NCBI RefSeq assembly: GCF_001439845.1
Contig: NZ_JYLO01000005.1
Span: forward strand, 1-64,000
Source: Pseudomonas lactis
GTDB lineage: Bacteria > Pseudomonadota > Gammaproteobacteria > Pseudomonadales > Pseudomonadaceae
Direction of reading: 5' to 3'
Length of the DNA: 64,000 nucleotides
Positions within the stretch are counted from its first letter, which is position 1. Each line of letters starts with the position of its first letter. The notes beneath the pieces are model-generated. The model had not been told where the DNA came from and ran no database searches. It worked only from the letters and a program-made list of their open reading frames with translations. A program made the position numbers and the translations under genes. Below, piece by piece: positions 8,064-17,819 of the stretch.

Positions 8064-8959
8064 GAGTCGCCGCCCTTGATGCGTTTGGCCCGTGGATGGG
8101 CGCTGTCGTACACCGTTGCCAGGTGCTGGAAGTCGAGGTGGGTGTAGATCTGCGTGGTCTTGATATCCGAGTGCCCGAGCAGTTCCTGCACGGCGCGCAA
8201 GTCTTGGGAGGATTCGAGCAGGTGGCTGGCAAAGGAGTGACGCAACATGTGCGGGTGCAGATTCTGCCCCAGCTCCCGCTCGCCGGCGGCCTTGACCCGC
8301 AGCTGGATCGCCCGTGGCCCCAGGCGCCGGCCTTGCTGGCTGACAAATACGGCATCGTCTGCCGGGTTGGTCAGCAGGCGTAGCGGCAGCCATAGCTGCA
8401 AGGCTTCACGGGCTTTCCTGCCCACGGGCAGTACGCGGGTCTTGCTGCCTTTGCCGAGCACTTGCACCAAGCCATCGGCGAGGTCCAGTTGATCGAGGTT
8501 CAGGCCTGTGAGCTCCGACAGGCGCAGGCCCGAGGAATAGAACAGCTCAAGGATGGCTTGGTCGCGATGGGCCAGGAAGTCATCCTCGACGGCACCGTCG
8601 AGCAGTTGCAGGGCGCGGTCGGTATCCAGGGTCTTGGGCAGACGCCGTTCGCCTTTGGGCGGTGACAGGCCATTGGCCGGGTCGTGGTCGCACAGGCCTT
8701 CGCGATTGAGGTAGTGATAGAGGCCGCGCACCGCCGACAGCAGGCGAGACAGGCTGCGTGAGGATTGGCCCTGCAGATGCAACCGAGCGATCAGGCTGCG
8801 CAGGGCCTGGATATCCAGGGCCTTCCAACTGCTGACGTGCTGTTTTTCGCAATAGGCCAGGACCTTGTTCAAGTCCCGCCGATAGGCTTCCAGCGTATGG
8901 GGCGACACCTGGCGCTCATTGCGCAGGTGAGCGCAGTAAGCGTCCAGTTGCCGCTCCAT
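8060..8959 (-). CDS. xerC: Tyrosine recombinase XerC
   Basis: The 299-residue length is typical for XerC. The N-terminal SAM-like core-binding domain covers residues 1-90. The catalytic domain carries R146 (SSGLRLSEL), H237 and R240 ([10 protein letters not shown]), H263 ([10 protein letters not shown]) and the nucleophile Y272 (QIYTHLD), so the full active set is present. With XerD it resolves chromosome dimers at dif during division. It lies between DUF484 and yigB with a 2-nt gap and a 4-nt overlap, the conserved gammaproteobacterial order. Confidence 0.96.
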   Translation of the reverse strand: MERQLDAYCAHLRNERQVSPHTLEAYRRDLNKVLAYCEKQHVSSWKALDIQALRSLIARLHLQGQSSRSLSRLLSAVRGLYHYLNREGLCDHDPANGLSPPKGERRLPKTLDTDRALQLLDGAVEDDFLAHRDQAILELFYSSGLRLSELTGLNLDQLDLADGLVQVLGKGSKTRVLPVGRKAREALQLWLPLRLLTNPADDAVFVSQQGRRLGPRAIQLRVKAAGERELGQNLHPHMLRHSFASHLLESSQDLRAVQELLGHSDIKTTQIYTHLDFQHLATVYDSAHPRAKRIKGGDS

Positions 8960-8961
8960 GA

Positions 8962-9678
8962 TCAGCGCACCGCGCGCAGGGTGGTGGTGTGGCGTGGCAG
9001 GACGCGGCCCAGCACTTCGGCGATATAGGTCAGGAACAACGTGCCCACCGAGCTTTTGTAGTGCGCCGGATCGCGGCTGGCGATGGCCAGTACCCCGTGC
9101 AAGCCTTGATGGCTGAGGGCGATGACGGCCGTAGAACCGATCTGCTTGCGCTGTTCGGCGCCAAACAGGAAGTCCAGTTCATGCTCGCGCAAGGTGCCGC
9201 TGACGGTCTTGCCTTCGGACAACAGGCCGCCGATGGCCGTCTGCGCCTCGCCACCTGTGACCCAGCGACCCACCGGCATTGGGTTGTCGCTGAACAGGAT
9301 CAGGCTGACGAAGGGCACCTGGAAATCCTCACGCAGGCTGTCTTCCACGGCGATCACCGTTTCTTCCAGGCTGGTGGCATCCATCAGGGTCAGAATCAGG
9401 CGGCGCGTCTTGTCGAACAAGCGGTCGTTGTCGCGGGCCACGTCCATCAGATGAGAGAGCCGGTGGCGCATTTCAATATTGCGCTCGCGCAGGATCTTCA
9501 TCTGCCGCTCCACCAGCGATACGGTATCGCCGCGCTGGTGAGGGATGCGCAGGGCCGGCAGCAGCTCTTCGTGTTCGACGAAGAAGTCCGGGTTAGCCTC
9601 AAGGTACGCCGCGACAGCAGCGGCCTCCAGGCTTTCACTCGGGGTTGCGTGTGCGGGTACTTGAGGCTTATCGGTCAT
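8962..9678 (-). CDS. DUF484 family protein
   Basis: This 238-residue soluble protein matches DUF484. A short N-terminal helical segment with the family motif [23 protein letters not shown] is followed by a coiled linker ([24 protein letters not shown]) and a GAF-like alpha/beta domain in the C-terminal half. Members are almost always encoded between dapF and xerC, as here, but their biochemical role is unknown. A ligand-sensing function is only an inference from the GAF-like fold. Confidence 0.9.
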   Translation of the reverse strand: MTDKPQVPAHATPSESLEAAAVAAYLEANPDFFVEHEELLPALRIPHQRGDTVSLVERQMKILRERNIEMRHRLSHLMDVARDNDRLFDKTRRLILTLMDATSLEETVIAVEDSLREDFQVPFVSLILFSDNPMPVGRWVTGGEAQTAIGGLLSEGKTVSGTLREHELDFLFGAEQRKQIGSTAVIALSHQGLHGVLAIASRDPAHYKSSVGTLFLTYIAEVLGRVLPRHTTTLRAVR

Positions 9679-9691
9679 TAGCTTGGCTCAC

Positions 9692-10522
9692 TCATAGACG
9701 GACCTGTCCTTCGTATACACGCGTGGCCGGCCCGGTCATCATCACCGGGTGGCCAGGGCCTGCCCATTCGATGGACAAACGTCCACCGGGCAGGTCGATC
9801 AACAGCGGCGAATCCATCCACCCCTGGCTGATCGCGGCCACGGCAGCGGCGCAAGCACCGGTGCCGCAAGCCTGGGTTTCGCCGACGCCGCGTTCCCATA
9901 CGCGCAATTGCGCACGGTTACGGTCGATTACCTGCAAAAAGCCCACATTGGCCCGTGCCGGAAAGCGCGGGTGATGTTCGATCTTCGGCCCCAGTTCGTG
10001 CACGGGGGCGTTATTGATGTCGGTGACCCGCAGTACTGCATGGGGGTTGCCCATGGACACGGCGGCGATCTCCACGGTTTTGCCATCCACGTCCAACGCG
10101 TAACTGAGGGCCTGCTCGGTGGCCTGGAACGGAATATCCGCCGGCACCAGGCGCGGCGCGCCCATGTTGACGCTGATCTGGCCATCGTTGCGGATGTCCA
10201 GTTCGATCACGCCACCTTTGGTTTCGACGCGAATCTGGCGTTTGGCAGTCAGACGCTTGTCGAGCACAAAGCGCGCAAAGCAGCGCGCGCCGTTGCCGCA
10301 CTGTTCCACTTCGGAGCCGTCGGAGTTAAAGATCCGGTAGCGGAAATCCACCTCCGGGTTGCTCGGCGCCTCGACCAGCAGCAACTGGTCGAAACCGATC
10401 CCGGTGTGGCGATCGCCCCACTGTTTGGCGTGCTTGGGCAGGATGTGCGCGTGCTGGCTGACCAGGTCGAGGACCATGAAATCATTACCCAGCCCGTGCA
10501 TCTTGGTAAAACGCAGCAGCAT
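9692..10522 (-). CDS. dapF: Diaminopimelate epimerase DapF
   Basis: The 276-residue enzyme converts LL- to meso-diaminopimelate for lysine and peptidoglycan synthesis. The two catalytic cysteines are in [13 protein letters not shown] (first half) and [14 protein letters not shown] (second half). The [12 protein letters not shown] opening and the SMGNPHAVL segment are also diagnostic. Start is ATG 10522, only 3 nt after the lysA stop, so lysA-dapF-DUF484-xerC-yigB reads as one operon. A long antisense open frame over this gene and lysA is a codon-bias shadow. Confidence 0.97.
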   Translation of the reverse strand: MLLRFTKMHGLGNDFMVLDLVSQHAHILPKHAKQWGDRHTGIGFDQLLLVEAPSNPEVDFRYRIFNSDGSEVEQCGNGARCFARFVLDKRLTAKRQIRVETKGGVIELDIRNDGQISVNMGAPRLVPADIPFQATEQALSYALDVDGKTVEIAAVSMGNPHAVLRVTDINNAPVHELGPKIEHHPRFPARANVGFLQVIDRNRAQLRVWERGVGETQACGTGACAAAVAAISQGWMDSPLLIDLPGGRLSIEWAGPGHPVMMTGPATRVYEGQVRL

Positions 10523-10525
10523 GGC

Positions 10526-11773
10526 TTACTCCGGCAGCAGGCTTTCGCCAGCATACAACTCGGCTACCGTCTCGCGGCGACGCACTTCAAATGCTTGATC
10601 ACCGTCCACCAGCACCTCGGCGGTACGCCCGCGGGTGTTGTAGTTGGAACTCATGACAAACCCGTAGGCACCGGCCGAATGCACGGCCAGCAGATCACCT
10701 TCCTCAAGCGCCAACTCACGATCCTTGGCCAGGAAGTCGCCGGTCTCGCAGATCGGCCCGACGATGTCATAGGCGCGGGCTTCGCTTGCGCGCGGCGTCA
10801 CGGCGGTGACATCCATCCAGGCCTGGTACAGCGCCGGGCGGATCAGGTCGTTCATCGCCGCATCGACGATGGCGAAATCCTTGTGTTCGGTGTGCTTGAG
10901 GTACTCGACCTGGGTCAGCAACACGCCAGCGTTGGCAACGATGTAGCGGCCTGGCTCGAACATCAGCGTCAGGTCGCGGCCTTCGATGCGCTCGCGCACG
11001 GCCTGGATATAGTCGGCGATCAGCGGCGGCTCTTCATCGCGATAACGCACACCCACGCCACCACCGAGGTCGATGTGGTGCAGGTAGATGCCACACTCGC
11101 CCAGGCGGTCGATCAACCCCAGCAGGCGGTCGAGGGCATCCAGGAACGGTGGCAGGGTGGTCAGTTGCGAGCCGATATGGCAGTCGACACCCAGCACTTC
11201 CAGGTTCGGCAGTTGGGCGGCGCGGATGTACACGTCTTCGGCGTCGGCGATGGCAATGCCGAACTTGTTCTCTTTGAGACCGGTGGAGATGTACGGGTGG
11301 GTGCCGGCGTCGACGTCCGGGTTGACGCGCAGGGAGATCGGCGCACGCACGCCCATCTCGGCAGCGACCACTTGCAGGCGCTCCAGCTCATCGGTGGATT
11401 CGACATTGAAGCAGTGCACGCCGACTTCCAGGGCGCGGCGCATGTCGTCGCGGCTCTTGCCGACGCCGGAGAAGACGATTTTGTCCGCCTGGCCGCCGGC
11501 GGCCAGTACGCGTTCCAGCTCGCCACGGGACACGATGTCAAAACCAGCGCCAAGACGCGCCAGGACATTGAGTACACCCAGGTTGGAGTTGGCCTTGACT
11601 GCGTAGCACACCAGGTGCGGCACGCCGTCGAGCGCGTCGGTGAACGAGCGGTATTGGGCTTGGATATGCGCACGCGAGTACACATAGGTCGGGGTGCCGA
11701 AGCGCTGGGCAATCGCGGACAAGGCCACGCCTTCCGCGAACAGCTCGCCGTCCCGGTAGTTAAAAGCGTCCAT
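10526..11773 (-). CDS. lysA: Diaminopimelate decarboxylase LysA
   Basis: The 415-residue PLP enzyme catalyses the last step of lysine synthesis, meso-DAP to L-lysine plus CO2. The PLP-binding lysine is K60 in LVCYAVKANSN. The phosphate-binding glycine patch (DLGGGVGVRY), the EPGRYIVANAG segment and the GPICETGDFLA motif, with the cysteine that completes the neighbouring active site in the dimer, are all present. Start is ATG 11773, 14 nt after lptM. It opens the lysA-dapF cluster, with the lptM lipoprotein gene just upstream as in other gammaproteobacteria. Confidence 0.97.
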   Translation of the reverse strand: MDAFNYRDGELFAEGVALSAIAQRFGTPTYVYSRAHIQAQYRSFTDALDGVPHLVCYAVKANSNLGVLNVLARLGAGFDIVSRGELERVLAAGGQADKIVFSGVGKSRDDMRRALEVGVHCFNVESTDELERLQVVAAEMGVRAPISLRVNPDVDAGTHPYISTGLKENKFGIAIADAEDVYIRAAQLPNLEVLGVDCHIGSQLTTLPPFLDALDRLLGLIDRLGECGIYLHHIDLGGGVGVRYRDEEPPLIADYIQAVRERIEGRDLTLMFEPGRYIVANAGVLLTQVEYLKHTEHKDFAIVDAAMNDLIRPALYQAWMDVTAVTPRASEARAYDIVGPICETGDFLAKDRELALEEGDLLAVHSAGAYGFVMSSNYNTRGRTAEVLVDGDQAFEVRRRETVAELYAGESLLPE

Positions 11774-11787
11774 AAGTTTCCCTTGGC

Positions 11788-11955
11788 TTAGTAGGTGTCG
11801 TGCTTATGGGCTTTTGACGGCTTTTGCGACGATTGCGCCTGTTCGTTTGGATCTTTGCTGTCATCGGGCAGGTACAACGGGCCTTTCTGGCCACAGGCAC
11901 TAACGAGGCAAGCGACCGCGACGAGCGCAGCAAGGGAAGAGATCAGGCGCTTCAT
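11788..11955 (-). CDS. lptM: LPS-assembly lipoprotein LptM (YifL/LppL)
   Basis: The product is a 55-residue lipoprotein. After the start MKRLIS comes a hydrophobic stretch and a lipobox LVSAC with the lipidated cysteine at residue 21. It is followed by the family hallmark GQKGPLYLP and a short hydrophilic tail ending HKHDTY. LptM is known to stabilise the LptD/E translocon for LPS export. In Pseudomonas this gene (lppL) sits directly upstream of lysA, as here, and is transcribed with it, divergently from cyaY. Confidence 0.9.
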   Translation of the reverse strand: MKRLISSLAALVAVACLVSACGQKGPLYLPDDSKDPNEQAQSSQKPSKAHKHDTY

Positions 11956-12193
11956 GGCGAAATCCTTGAATATGCATTAATTGCGCCCGAGTATACCGAC
12001 CACCCGCCAGCTTGCCTATGCGCCGCAACACCCGTCCGGCGGGGGTTTGCCGAGACAGTAGGGAAGCAGGCTACGATGCCTGGGGATATTTCGTACCGTC
12101 ATCCGTGATGAAATCAGTATCCTTTGCAATCGGCGAAGCTCGCCCGTATCGTGCGGCGCTTGAGCAAAACCAGACACTTTTGAGGTTGCCACA

Positions 12194-12526
12194 ATGAGTT
12201 TGACCGAAGCCCGTTTTCACGACCTGGTGGATACCACCCAGCAGGGGCTGGAAGATATTTTCGATGACAGCGGCCTGGACGTGGATCTGGAAAACTCGGC
12301 CGGTGTGCTGACCGTCAAGTTCGAGAGCGGCCAGCAACTGATCTTCAGCCGCCAGGAGCCGCTGCGTCAGCTGTGGCTGGCGGCGCGCTCCGGTGGCGTT
12401 CACTTCGATTACGACGAAGAAAGCGGTAAGTGGCAGTGCGACAAGAGTGAAGAGTTGCTGGGTGAGATGCTCGCCCGCCTGGTCCAGGAATACACCGGCG
12501 ACGAACTGGATTTCGACGAGATCTGA
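12194..12526 (+). CDS. cyaY: Iron-sulfur cluster assembly protein CyaY (frataxin)
   Basis: The 110-residue frataxin homologue begins MSLTEARFHDLVDTTQQGLE. It has the acidic first helix and strand (ELFDD-type cluster, here EDIFDDSGLDVDLENSAGVL) that binds iron, and the conserved QLWLAARSGGVHFDY strand segment. It modulates cysteine desulfurase IscS during Fe-S assembly. It is divergent from lptM-lysA across 238 bp, the standard arrangement. The next gene overlaps its stop codon. Confidence 0.95.
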   Translation: MSLTEARFHDLVDTTQQGLEDIFDDSGLDVDLENSAGVLTVKFESGQQLIFSRQEPLRQLWLAARSGGVHFDYDEESGKWQCDKSEELLGEMLARLVQEYTGDELDFDEI

Positions 12527-12747
12527 TGGTGAGTGAGCCTGCAACCGTACGCCCGCCCAAGCCGCTGTTCAGCAATGTCAGCCCGGCGGTGCCGTCACCT
12601 TGTATCAGTTTGTGTCGCCTGGACGAGCAGAAAGTTTGCCTTGGCTGCTTCCGCCATGTGGAAGACATCCGGGAATGGCGCTCTGCCGACGATGCGCGGC
12701 GCCGGGTGATCTGTGCAGAGGCCGAGCAGCGCAAGGCGAGCACCTGA
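12526..12747 (+). CDS. DUF1289 family protein
   Basis: This 73-residue protein has the DUF1289 cysteine pattern: PCISLCRLDEQKVCLGCFRHVEDIREW, four cysteines that probably bind a metal or Fe-S cluster. Function is unknown. It is translationally coupled to cyaY (TGATG overlap), which fits a link to iron-sulfur chemistry, but that is inference. A terminator follows. Confidence 0.87.
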   Translation: MVSEPATVRPPKPLFSNVSPAVPSPCISLCRLDEQKVCLGCFRHVEDIREWRSADDARRRVICAEAEQRKAST

Positions 12748-12815
12748 CGGCGTCTTGTTTATTTGTGTCGCTGTGGTAGTGTCCGGATACACCTCCATTC
12801 ATCGAGGTCCGTGAG

Positions 12816-12850
12816 AACCCCGCCTTTTCCTGGCGGGGTTTTGCTTTTTT
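12816..12850 (+). terminator. Terminator after cyaY-DUF1289
   Basis: AACCCCGCC-TTTTCCT-GGCGGGGTT is a nine-pair stem (12816-12840) followed by a T-rich tract interrupted by GC. Confidence 0.85.
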
Positions 12851-12878
12851 GTGCAGAAAAAAGGAGTCTGCCTGAATC

Positions 12879-13292
12879 ATGACCACCGCACCGTCCATCA
12901 TTCTTACCCGTCTTGACGTGCAGCGTCTGGAGCAACTGATCGACCGCTTGGGCGACAACTCTCCCGGCGCCGAAGCATTGCAAGCCGAACTCGACCGCGC
13001 CGAAGACGTGGTTGGTCACGATGAAGTGCCTGCGGGTGTCGTGACCATGAACTCCAGCGTGCATTGCCGTGAGCAAAGCAGCGGCAAGGACTATCACCTG
13101 ACGTTGGTCTACCCCAAGCACGCGAACGCCGACGAAGGCAAAATTTCGATCATGGCACCCGTGGGCAGCGCATTGCTCGGCCTGCAAGTGGGCCAGCACA
13201 TCGACTGGCCGGCGCCTGGCGGCAAGACCCTGAAGCTGGAATTGCTCAGCGTCGAAGGCCAGCCCAAAGATGGCGGCGCCTTCCCGCTCTAA
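12879..13292 (+). CDS. rnk: Nucleoside diphosphate kinase regulator Rnk
   Basis: The 137-residue protein has an N-terminal coiled coil with the LTRLDVQRLEQLIDRL motif and a C-terminal GreA/GreB-like FKBP domain (residues about 50-137: YHLTLVYPKHANADEGKISIMAPVGSALLG split around residue 95). Rnk binds RNA polymerase and was first described as a regulator of NDP kinase and alginate in P. aeruginosa. Its stop overlaps the convergent cyaA stop by a few bases. Confidence 0.93.
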   Translation: MTTAPSIILTRLDVQRLEQLIDRLGDNSPGAEALQAELDRAEDVVGHDEVPAGVVTMNSSVHCREQSSGKDYHLTLVYPKHANADEGKISIMAPVGSALLGLQVGQHIDWPAPGGKTLKLELLSVEGQPKDGGAFPL

Positions 13293-16129
13293 ACCTGATT
13301 GAAGGCCGCATTGAGTGACTGTTCCAGTTCGGCTTTATAGCGCAGGTACAGATTGCTTGGGCTTTGCACATCACCGAGCAGCCCCGACAGATCCAGGTCA
13401 GTGATATAGCAGCGGTAACGCTCGGTTTCCCGACGTTGCCCGACGATCTCCCGGGCGACCACCGTAAACAGCTGGTCGCCAAATTCCAGTTCGGAAAACT
13501 CCCGCTGATTGCAGTACAGGGTGATCCCTACGTGGCCTGGCGCGCCTTTGCCGATAATCGCCTGCACGTCATAAAACGCCTTGTTGGCAGGGTCTTGTGG
13601 GGCTGGCCGTCGCTCCACGCCGCGCGCCCGGCCACTGCCCGATGGCAACAGCTGGTAGTACAGGATCTGTACCTCACTCGCGGGTTGCTGGGCGTCCAGG
13701 GACGATAGCGCTTCGCGGCGATACAGGATCGATTGCAAAAAACGCTGCAGCGGCGCCAACAGGCTTTGCTCATCATGAAACGGCAAGCGCTGTTGCCAGA
13801 GCGCGTTGAATTCGTCGAGCACGTAGACGTCGGCGAAGCCTTCATTGACCCGGTAGAACACCTGCACACACTCGGCTTGGCCCATGGGCAGCAGCAGCGC
13901 CAGGTCGTGGTCTTCCAGGGCCATGGCGTCCAGGTGCCACGGGCTGTAGCTGGCCAGCTCCTCGCTGAGGTAGGCGATCAGCGCGTCCTGGGTCGGCAGT
14001 GACACATGGGTGGCCTGGCCCGGTACCAGTTCCATGACGTGATAATGCTGCTGCACCTGGAGCAGGTAGCGATGATTGCCCTGGCCGAGCAGCAGATGCT
14101 GCGCGGTGTCGAATACCTCTTCCACCCGCTGGGCAATGAACTGTGCCCGGTTGTGGCAGAAGCAGCGCACCCGTAGGCGTGGCAGATGGTTCGATGGCAG
14201 TTGGTTGAGGTAGTCGCGCAGGCAGTCGAGCAGGGCGTGGGGGCCGTCATAGCGGCTGACCATCACTTCGTTCCAGCTGTTGAGCGTGACCTGGTCCAGG
14301 GTCAGCACCAGATTGTCGCGCACGCCGGCATAGCTCAGGGAGTCGGTGCGCTCGGTGGTCATCAGGATATTCAGGTCGCGATGATGCTTGAGCGGATCAA
14401 CCCCGACGTTGATCAGCAGCAGCACCTCTTCCGGCACTGCCGGGCGCAGCAAGCGGCTCTCATCGACACTGGACAGGGGCAGGGCGATGGTCTGTTGCAG
14501 GCTGCCCAATAGGTTGAACAGCTCGAACTCGGTCATGTCGCTGGTGCCGGGGTGCAGCGCCAGGCGGGTGCTGCTGTCGATCACGCCGTTGCGATGGCAC
14601 CAGGTGAGCATTTCCAGCAGGTCGCGGCTGCGTTTGATCGGGGCGAAGTGTTCCCACTCCAGAGCGGTAAGGTTGCCGTTATACAGGCCCCAATGGTGCT
14701 GGCCCGGCTCCTTGCGGTTGGGCGACTGCACCAGGGTCAAAGTGTCTTCGGCCAGGTCCGGGGCGATGCCGGGGTTGATAAACTCGACCTTGCCGGCCTT
14801 GCGCTCGAACGCCGCGTACAAACGGCGGCCCAGTACATTGAGGTCGCGTTTATTGATCGGGCTGGCGGACTGTTCACTGCGTGTGAACTGGGTGAGGAAG
14901 CGGTAGCTGTAGTTCAACTCATTGACCAGGGCGCGGCGCTCGGAAGCGACCTGGCGCACTTTCCATTGGCTGCGGCTGTCCAGCAGGGCCAGTTGGCGTG
15001 TGTCCCACCCCCATTCATGCGCCAGGCGTTCCAGTAGCTGCCGTTGCCAGCCAGCAGTGCGCTGGCCGGCGCTGAGTTTGCGGTTGACCTTCAGGTACAG
15101 GCTGCGGCGCACCAGTTCCAAGCGCTCCAGCTCGTTGCGGGCCTTGAGGTATTCCTCGATACGGCGGTAGACCATGATGTACGGGTCCAGCTCATCCAGG
15201 TCTACCTGATGGCTGAACACCGCCTGTTTGAAGCGCAGGCTCAGGCACTGCACCTTCGGGTGTTCGCTGGCGTAGACCTCGGTCAGCAGCAGCTTGAGCA
15301 CCGATTTATAGGGCGACTCGATGCCCTTGAACAGTTGCCACAGCCCGGCGCCAATAAATTCCCCCGGAGGAATATGAGCCAAATGGCCGAGGTCGAGGGT
15401 TTCATCGGCGCGGATAAAGCGCTTGGAAATCAGTGCGTGAGTAAACTCGGCGTAGCGGTTTTCTTCGTAGACCGGCACCAACCACCAGATGGGCGTGCGT
15501 CCGGCCAGCCAGATCGCGGTGCGATAGAACTCATCCAACAGCAGGTAGTGCTGGGTGGTGCCGCAGTCGTCGGAGCTCAATTGTGTATCGCGATCACCCA
15601 ACACAAAGCGCGTCGGGTCGATCAGGAAGAAATGCGCCTCGGCGCCCATGCCCAAGGCCCAGGTTTCCAGCAGTTGGCACTTTTTGCGCAGCTCGGCCAG
15701 CTCGGTCTCGCTCAGGTCGGGGGCGTGGCACACCCACACATCCATATCGCTTTGATCGGCCTGGGCCAGCGTGCCCAGGCTGCCCATCAGGAACAAACCG
15801 TGGATCGGCGTAGGCGGGTTACCGTGGCGCGGTTTATAGGAAAACGAGCGGGTCAGGCGCTGGGCATCGGCCAGGGCCTGGGCGTCCGGTTCAAAATTCG
15901 ACAACCCGGCCGGCGTGCTGCTGGAGACGTAGCCTGGCAACAGCGGGTGATTGACGTGGAAAAACAGCGGCAACAAAGCCAGCACGCTTTGCTGGCGTGG
16001 CGTCAGCCCCTCGACGGCCCGGGCCATGCGGCCTTGATTGAGGGTCATGAAACGCGCGCGCAGTTGGGTCAGCACCTTGCGGTCGATGCCTTCGTCCAGA
16101 TCGGGGCGGATTTCATGGGTGCGGGTCAT
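13289..16129 (-). CDS. cyaA: Class I adenylate cyclase CyaA
   Basis: The 946-residue protein is a class I (enterobacterial-type) adenylate cyclase. The N-terminal catalytic half includes LFLMGSLGTLAQADQSDMDVWVCH (residues about 110-133), which carries the GS...DxD nucleotidyl-transfer signature. The C-terminal half is the regulatory region, which in E. coli responds to the PTS. It makes cAMP for Vfr/CRP signalling. Start is ATG 16129. It is a single gene convergent with rnk, and its length is close to the family norm. Long frames on the opposite strand are shadows. Confidence 0.96.
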   Translation of the reverse strand: MTRTHEIRPDLDEGIDRKVLTQLRARFMTLNQGRMARAVEGLTPRQQSVLALLPLFFHVNHPLLPGYVSSSTPAGLSNFEPDAQALADAQRLTRSFSYKPRHGNPPTPIHGLFLMGSLGTLAQADQSDMDVWVCHAPDLSETELAELRKKCQLLETWALGMGAEAHFFLIDPTRFVLGDRDTQLSSDDCGTTQHYLLLDEFYRTAIWLAGRTPIWWLVPVYEENRYAEFTHALISKRFIRADETLDLGHLAHIPPGEFIGAGLWQLFKGIESPYKSVLKLLLTEVYASEHPKVQCLSLRFKQAVFSHQVDLDELDPYIMVYRRIEEYLKARNELERLELVRRSLYLKVNRKLSAGQRTAGWQRQLLERLAHEWGWDTRQLALLDSRSQWKVRQVASERRALVNELNYSYRFLTQFTRSEQSASPINKRDLNVLGRRLYAAFERKAGKVEFINPGIAPDLAEDTLTLVQSPNRKEPGQHHWGLYNGNLTALEWEHFAPIKRSRDLLEMLTWCHRNGVIDSSTRLALHPGTSDMTEFELFNLLGSLQQTIALPLSSVDESRLLRPAVPEEVLLLINVGVDPLKHHRDLNILMTTERTDSLSYAGVRDNLVLTLDQVTLNSWNEVMVSRYDGPHALLDCLRDYLNQLPSNHLPRLRVRCFCHNRAQFIAQRVEEVFDTAQHLLLGQGNHRYLLQVQQHYHVMELVPGQATHVSLPTQDALIAYLSEELASYSPWHLDAMALEDHDLALLLPMGQAECVQVFYRVNEGFADVYVLDEFNALWQQRLPFHDEQSLLAPLQRFLQSILYRREALSSLDAQQPASEVQILYYQLLPSGSGRARGVERRPAPQDPANKAFYDVQAIIGKGAPGHVGITLYCNQREFSELEFGDQLFTVVAREIVGQRRETERYRCYITDLDLSGLLGDVQSPSNLYLRYKAELEQSLNAAFNQV

Positions 16130-16298
16130 GTCGAACTCGTTGGCTCGCAGGGCCCGACGCGGGCGGCCATGCAGGAGTTTACAGACAGTAGCGTAGGAGT
16201 TTTAGAGGGAAGTGGCTTTTTGGCGTCAGAATTTTGTATGCCGCGCAGCAATGCCCGCGGAATCCGCAGGCGGCGGACTCCATGGGCGGTATCAGGTA

Positions 16299-16553
16299 TC
16301 AGGCGGCTTCTTTGGTGCTGGCAGTGGTGAGGATGGTCAGCAGGGTTTGGGCTTGCTCGGCAGCGTCCCGGCCAAGGCTCGTCAGATAGCCCCCGTCCGG
16401 TTGGTCAATCAGCCCTTTGGCATGGAGGCGCTTGGCAGCGGCGATGGCAGTAGGGGCGGCAGTCTGATGGACTTTCAAGCCTTCCTTGGTGCTGTCCAAG
16501 GGGAAGAGTACAAGGATTTCCAGTTCGGCAACCAACTCAGGGGTATACGACAT
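16299..16553 (-). CDS. TIGR02647 family protein
   Basis: This 84-residue protein matches the small TIGR02647 family of gammaproteobacteria. It opens MSYTPELVAELEILVLF and has a winged-helix-like middle (AAKRLHAKGLIDQPDGGYLTSLGRDAAEQA). The layout resembles a minimal wHTH domain, so DNA binding is possible but unproven. It is monocistronic, next to cyaA as in related genomes. Confidence 0.82.
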   Translation of the reverse strand: MSYTPELVAELEILVLFPLDSTKEGLKVHQTAAPTAIAAAKRLHAKGLIDQPDGGYLTSLGRDAAEQAQTLLTILTTASTKEAA

Positions 16554-16648
16554 AAGGACTCCAGACTTTCTAAAATTTATTAGAGGCTAGCAGGCCATAA
16601 GGTGAACGCACTTTGCCGAACTGTCCAGCGTGTTGCTGCGTGCCAGGG

Positions 16649-16933
16649 TTATTGCTTCTCCGGCGGCAGCTCGGGCAGTGCCCGCAGTGCCGTTTCATAC
16701 CACTCGGTATTGAAAGCGCGGTCCTCGTCCAGCATGGCGTCGATCTCGAAGGCCAGCACGTGAGCCATCAGATTGAGGATATCGTCGCGCTCGTAACCCA
16801 CCAGGGTCAGTTTGTTGAACGTAGCCTTGGCCGCTGGCGGGTTATCGCTCTCGATCTGGTTCTCGATGGCTTCGATCAGCGTGGTCTCGGTGAATTCTTC
16901 TTCGTCGTTGTCGATATCGGTCGGCTCGCTCAT
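16649..16933 (-). CDS. Conserved hypothetical acidic protein
   Basis: The 94-residue protein is strongly acidic at its N-terminus (EPTDIDNDEEEFTETT) and helical afterwards, with the conserved-looking segment KATFNKLTLVGYERDDILNL and a tail ending ELPPEKQ. It has no signal peptide or membrane segment. I do not recognise a named domain, and the position next to the TIGR02647 gene and cyaA is shared by other pseudomonads. A GGAG ribosome-binding site precedes ATG 16933. Confidence 0.75.
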   Translation of the reverse strand: MSEPTDIDNDEEEFTETTLIEAIENQIESDNPPAAKATFNKLTLVGYERDDILNLMAHVLAFEIDAMLDEDRAFNTEWYETALRALPELPPEKQ

Positions 16934-17058
16934 GGCAGGCTCCTCAAGGAAAGGGCGTCAGTCTACCCCCATTCAGGTGGGTGATGCTGCTGGTCAGGGT
17001 GGCCTCGAGGATCTATAACTCTTGCAGCCAACCCCACACCCGGCCTGGAGGCTTTGCA

Positions 17059-17718
17059 ATGCTCAAGCTTTACGGATTTTCGGTCAGCAACTACTACAAC
17101 ATGGTCAAGCTGGCGCTGTTGGAGAAAGGACTGCCCTTCGAAGAAGTGCCTTTTTACGCCGGGCAAACCCCCGAAGCCTTGGCGGTCAGCCCCCGCGGCA
17201 AAGTGCCGGTGCTGGGTGTGAAGCAGGGGTTCATCAACGAAACCAGCGTCATCCTCGAATACCTGGAGCAGAGCCAGGAAGGCCCTGCGCTGCTGCCCGC
17301 CGACCCGTTTGCGCGGGCACAGGTGCTGGCGCTGTGCCGTGAGATCGAGCTGTACATCGAGCTGCCTGCGCGGGCGTGTTACGCCGAGGCTTTTTTCGGC
17401 ATGACGGTGCCGGAGGCGATCAAGGAAAAGTCCAGGGCCGAGCTGTTGCTTGGGATCGGTACGTTAGGCCGGCACGCTAAGTTCGCGCCTTATGTGGCAG
17501 GGGAGAGCTTCACCCTCGCGGACCTGTATTTCATGTACAGCTTGAACCTGGCCTGCGGTGTGGGCGAGAAGCTGTTTGGGTTGGACCTGCTGGCGCAGTT
17601 GCCGAAGGCGAAGACCTTGTTGGCGCGCCTGAATGAGATGCCCAACGCGCAGAAGGTAGAGGCGGACAGGCAGGCGGCGATGCCAGCGTTCATGGCGATG
17701 ATTGCGGCCAAGAAATAA
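17059..17718 (+). CDS. Glutathione S-transferase family protein
   Basis: The 219-residue product has a canonical GST layout. The N-terminal thioredoxin-like domain (residues 1-80) carries the cis-proline motif GKVPVL and the glutathione-binding NETSVILEYLE. The all-helical C-terminal domain includes the capping motif region (AGESFTLADLYFMY). The start was placed at ATG 17059, where the fold begins; an upstream extension in frame adds nothing recognisable. Substrate is unknown. It is convergent with argH across a REPIN. Confidence 0.9.
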   Translation: MLKLYGFSVSNYYNMVKLALLEKGLPFEEVPFYAGQTPEALAVSPRGKVPVLGVKQGFINETSVILEYLEQSQEGPALLPADPFARAQVLALCREIELYIELPARACYAEAFFGMTVPEAIKEKSRAELLLGIGTLGRHAKFAPYVAGESFTLADLYFMYSLNLACGVGEKLFGLDLLAQLPKAKTLLARLNEMPNAQKVEADRQAAMPAFMAMIAAKK

Positions 17719-17743
17719 ATCTTTGGCATCTGATAAGAGCGCC

Positions 17744-17815
17744 ATCGCGGGCAAGCCAGCTCCCACATTTTGATGTGTGAACCCAATCAAATGTGGGAGC
17801 TGGCTTGCCTGCGAT
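17744..17815. repeat. REPIN between GST and argH
   Basis: Two inverted REPs (ATCGCGGGCAAGCCAGCTCC ... and its partner ending TTGCCTGCGAT) are separated by only about 15 bp. It can act as a bidirectional terminator for the convergent genes, since no other terminator is visible. Confidence 0.88.
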
Positions 17816-17819
17816 GCTT

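Noticed and set aside
9749..11791. 680-codon open frame on the plus strand over dapF and lysA
   Set aside because: Antisense to two certain genes. It has no family features and arises from GC-rich codon bias.
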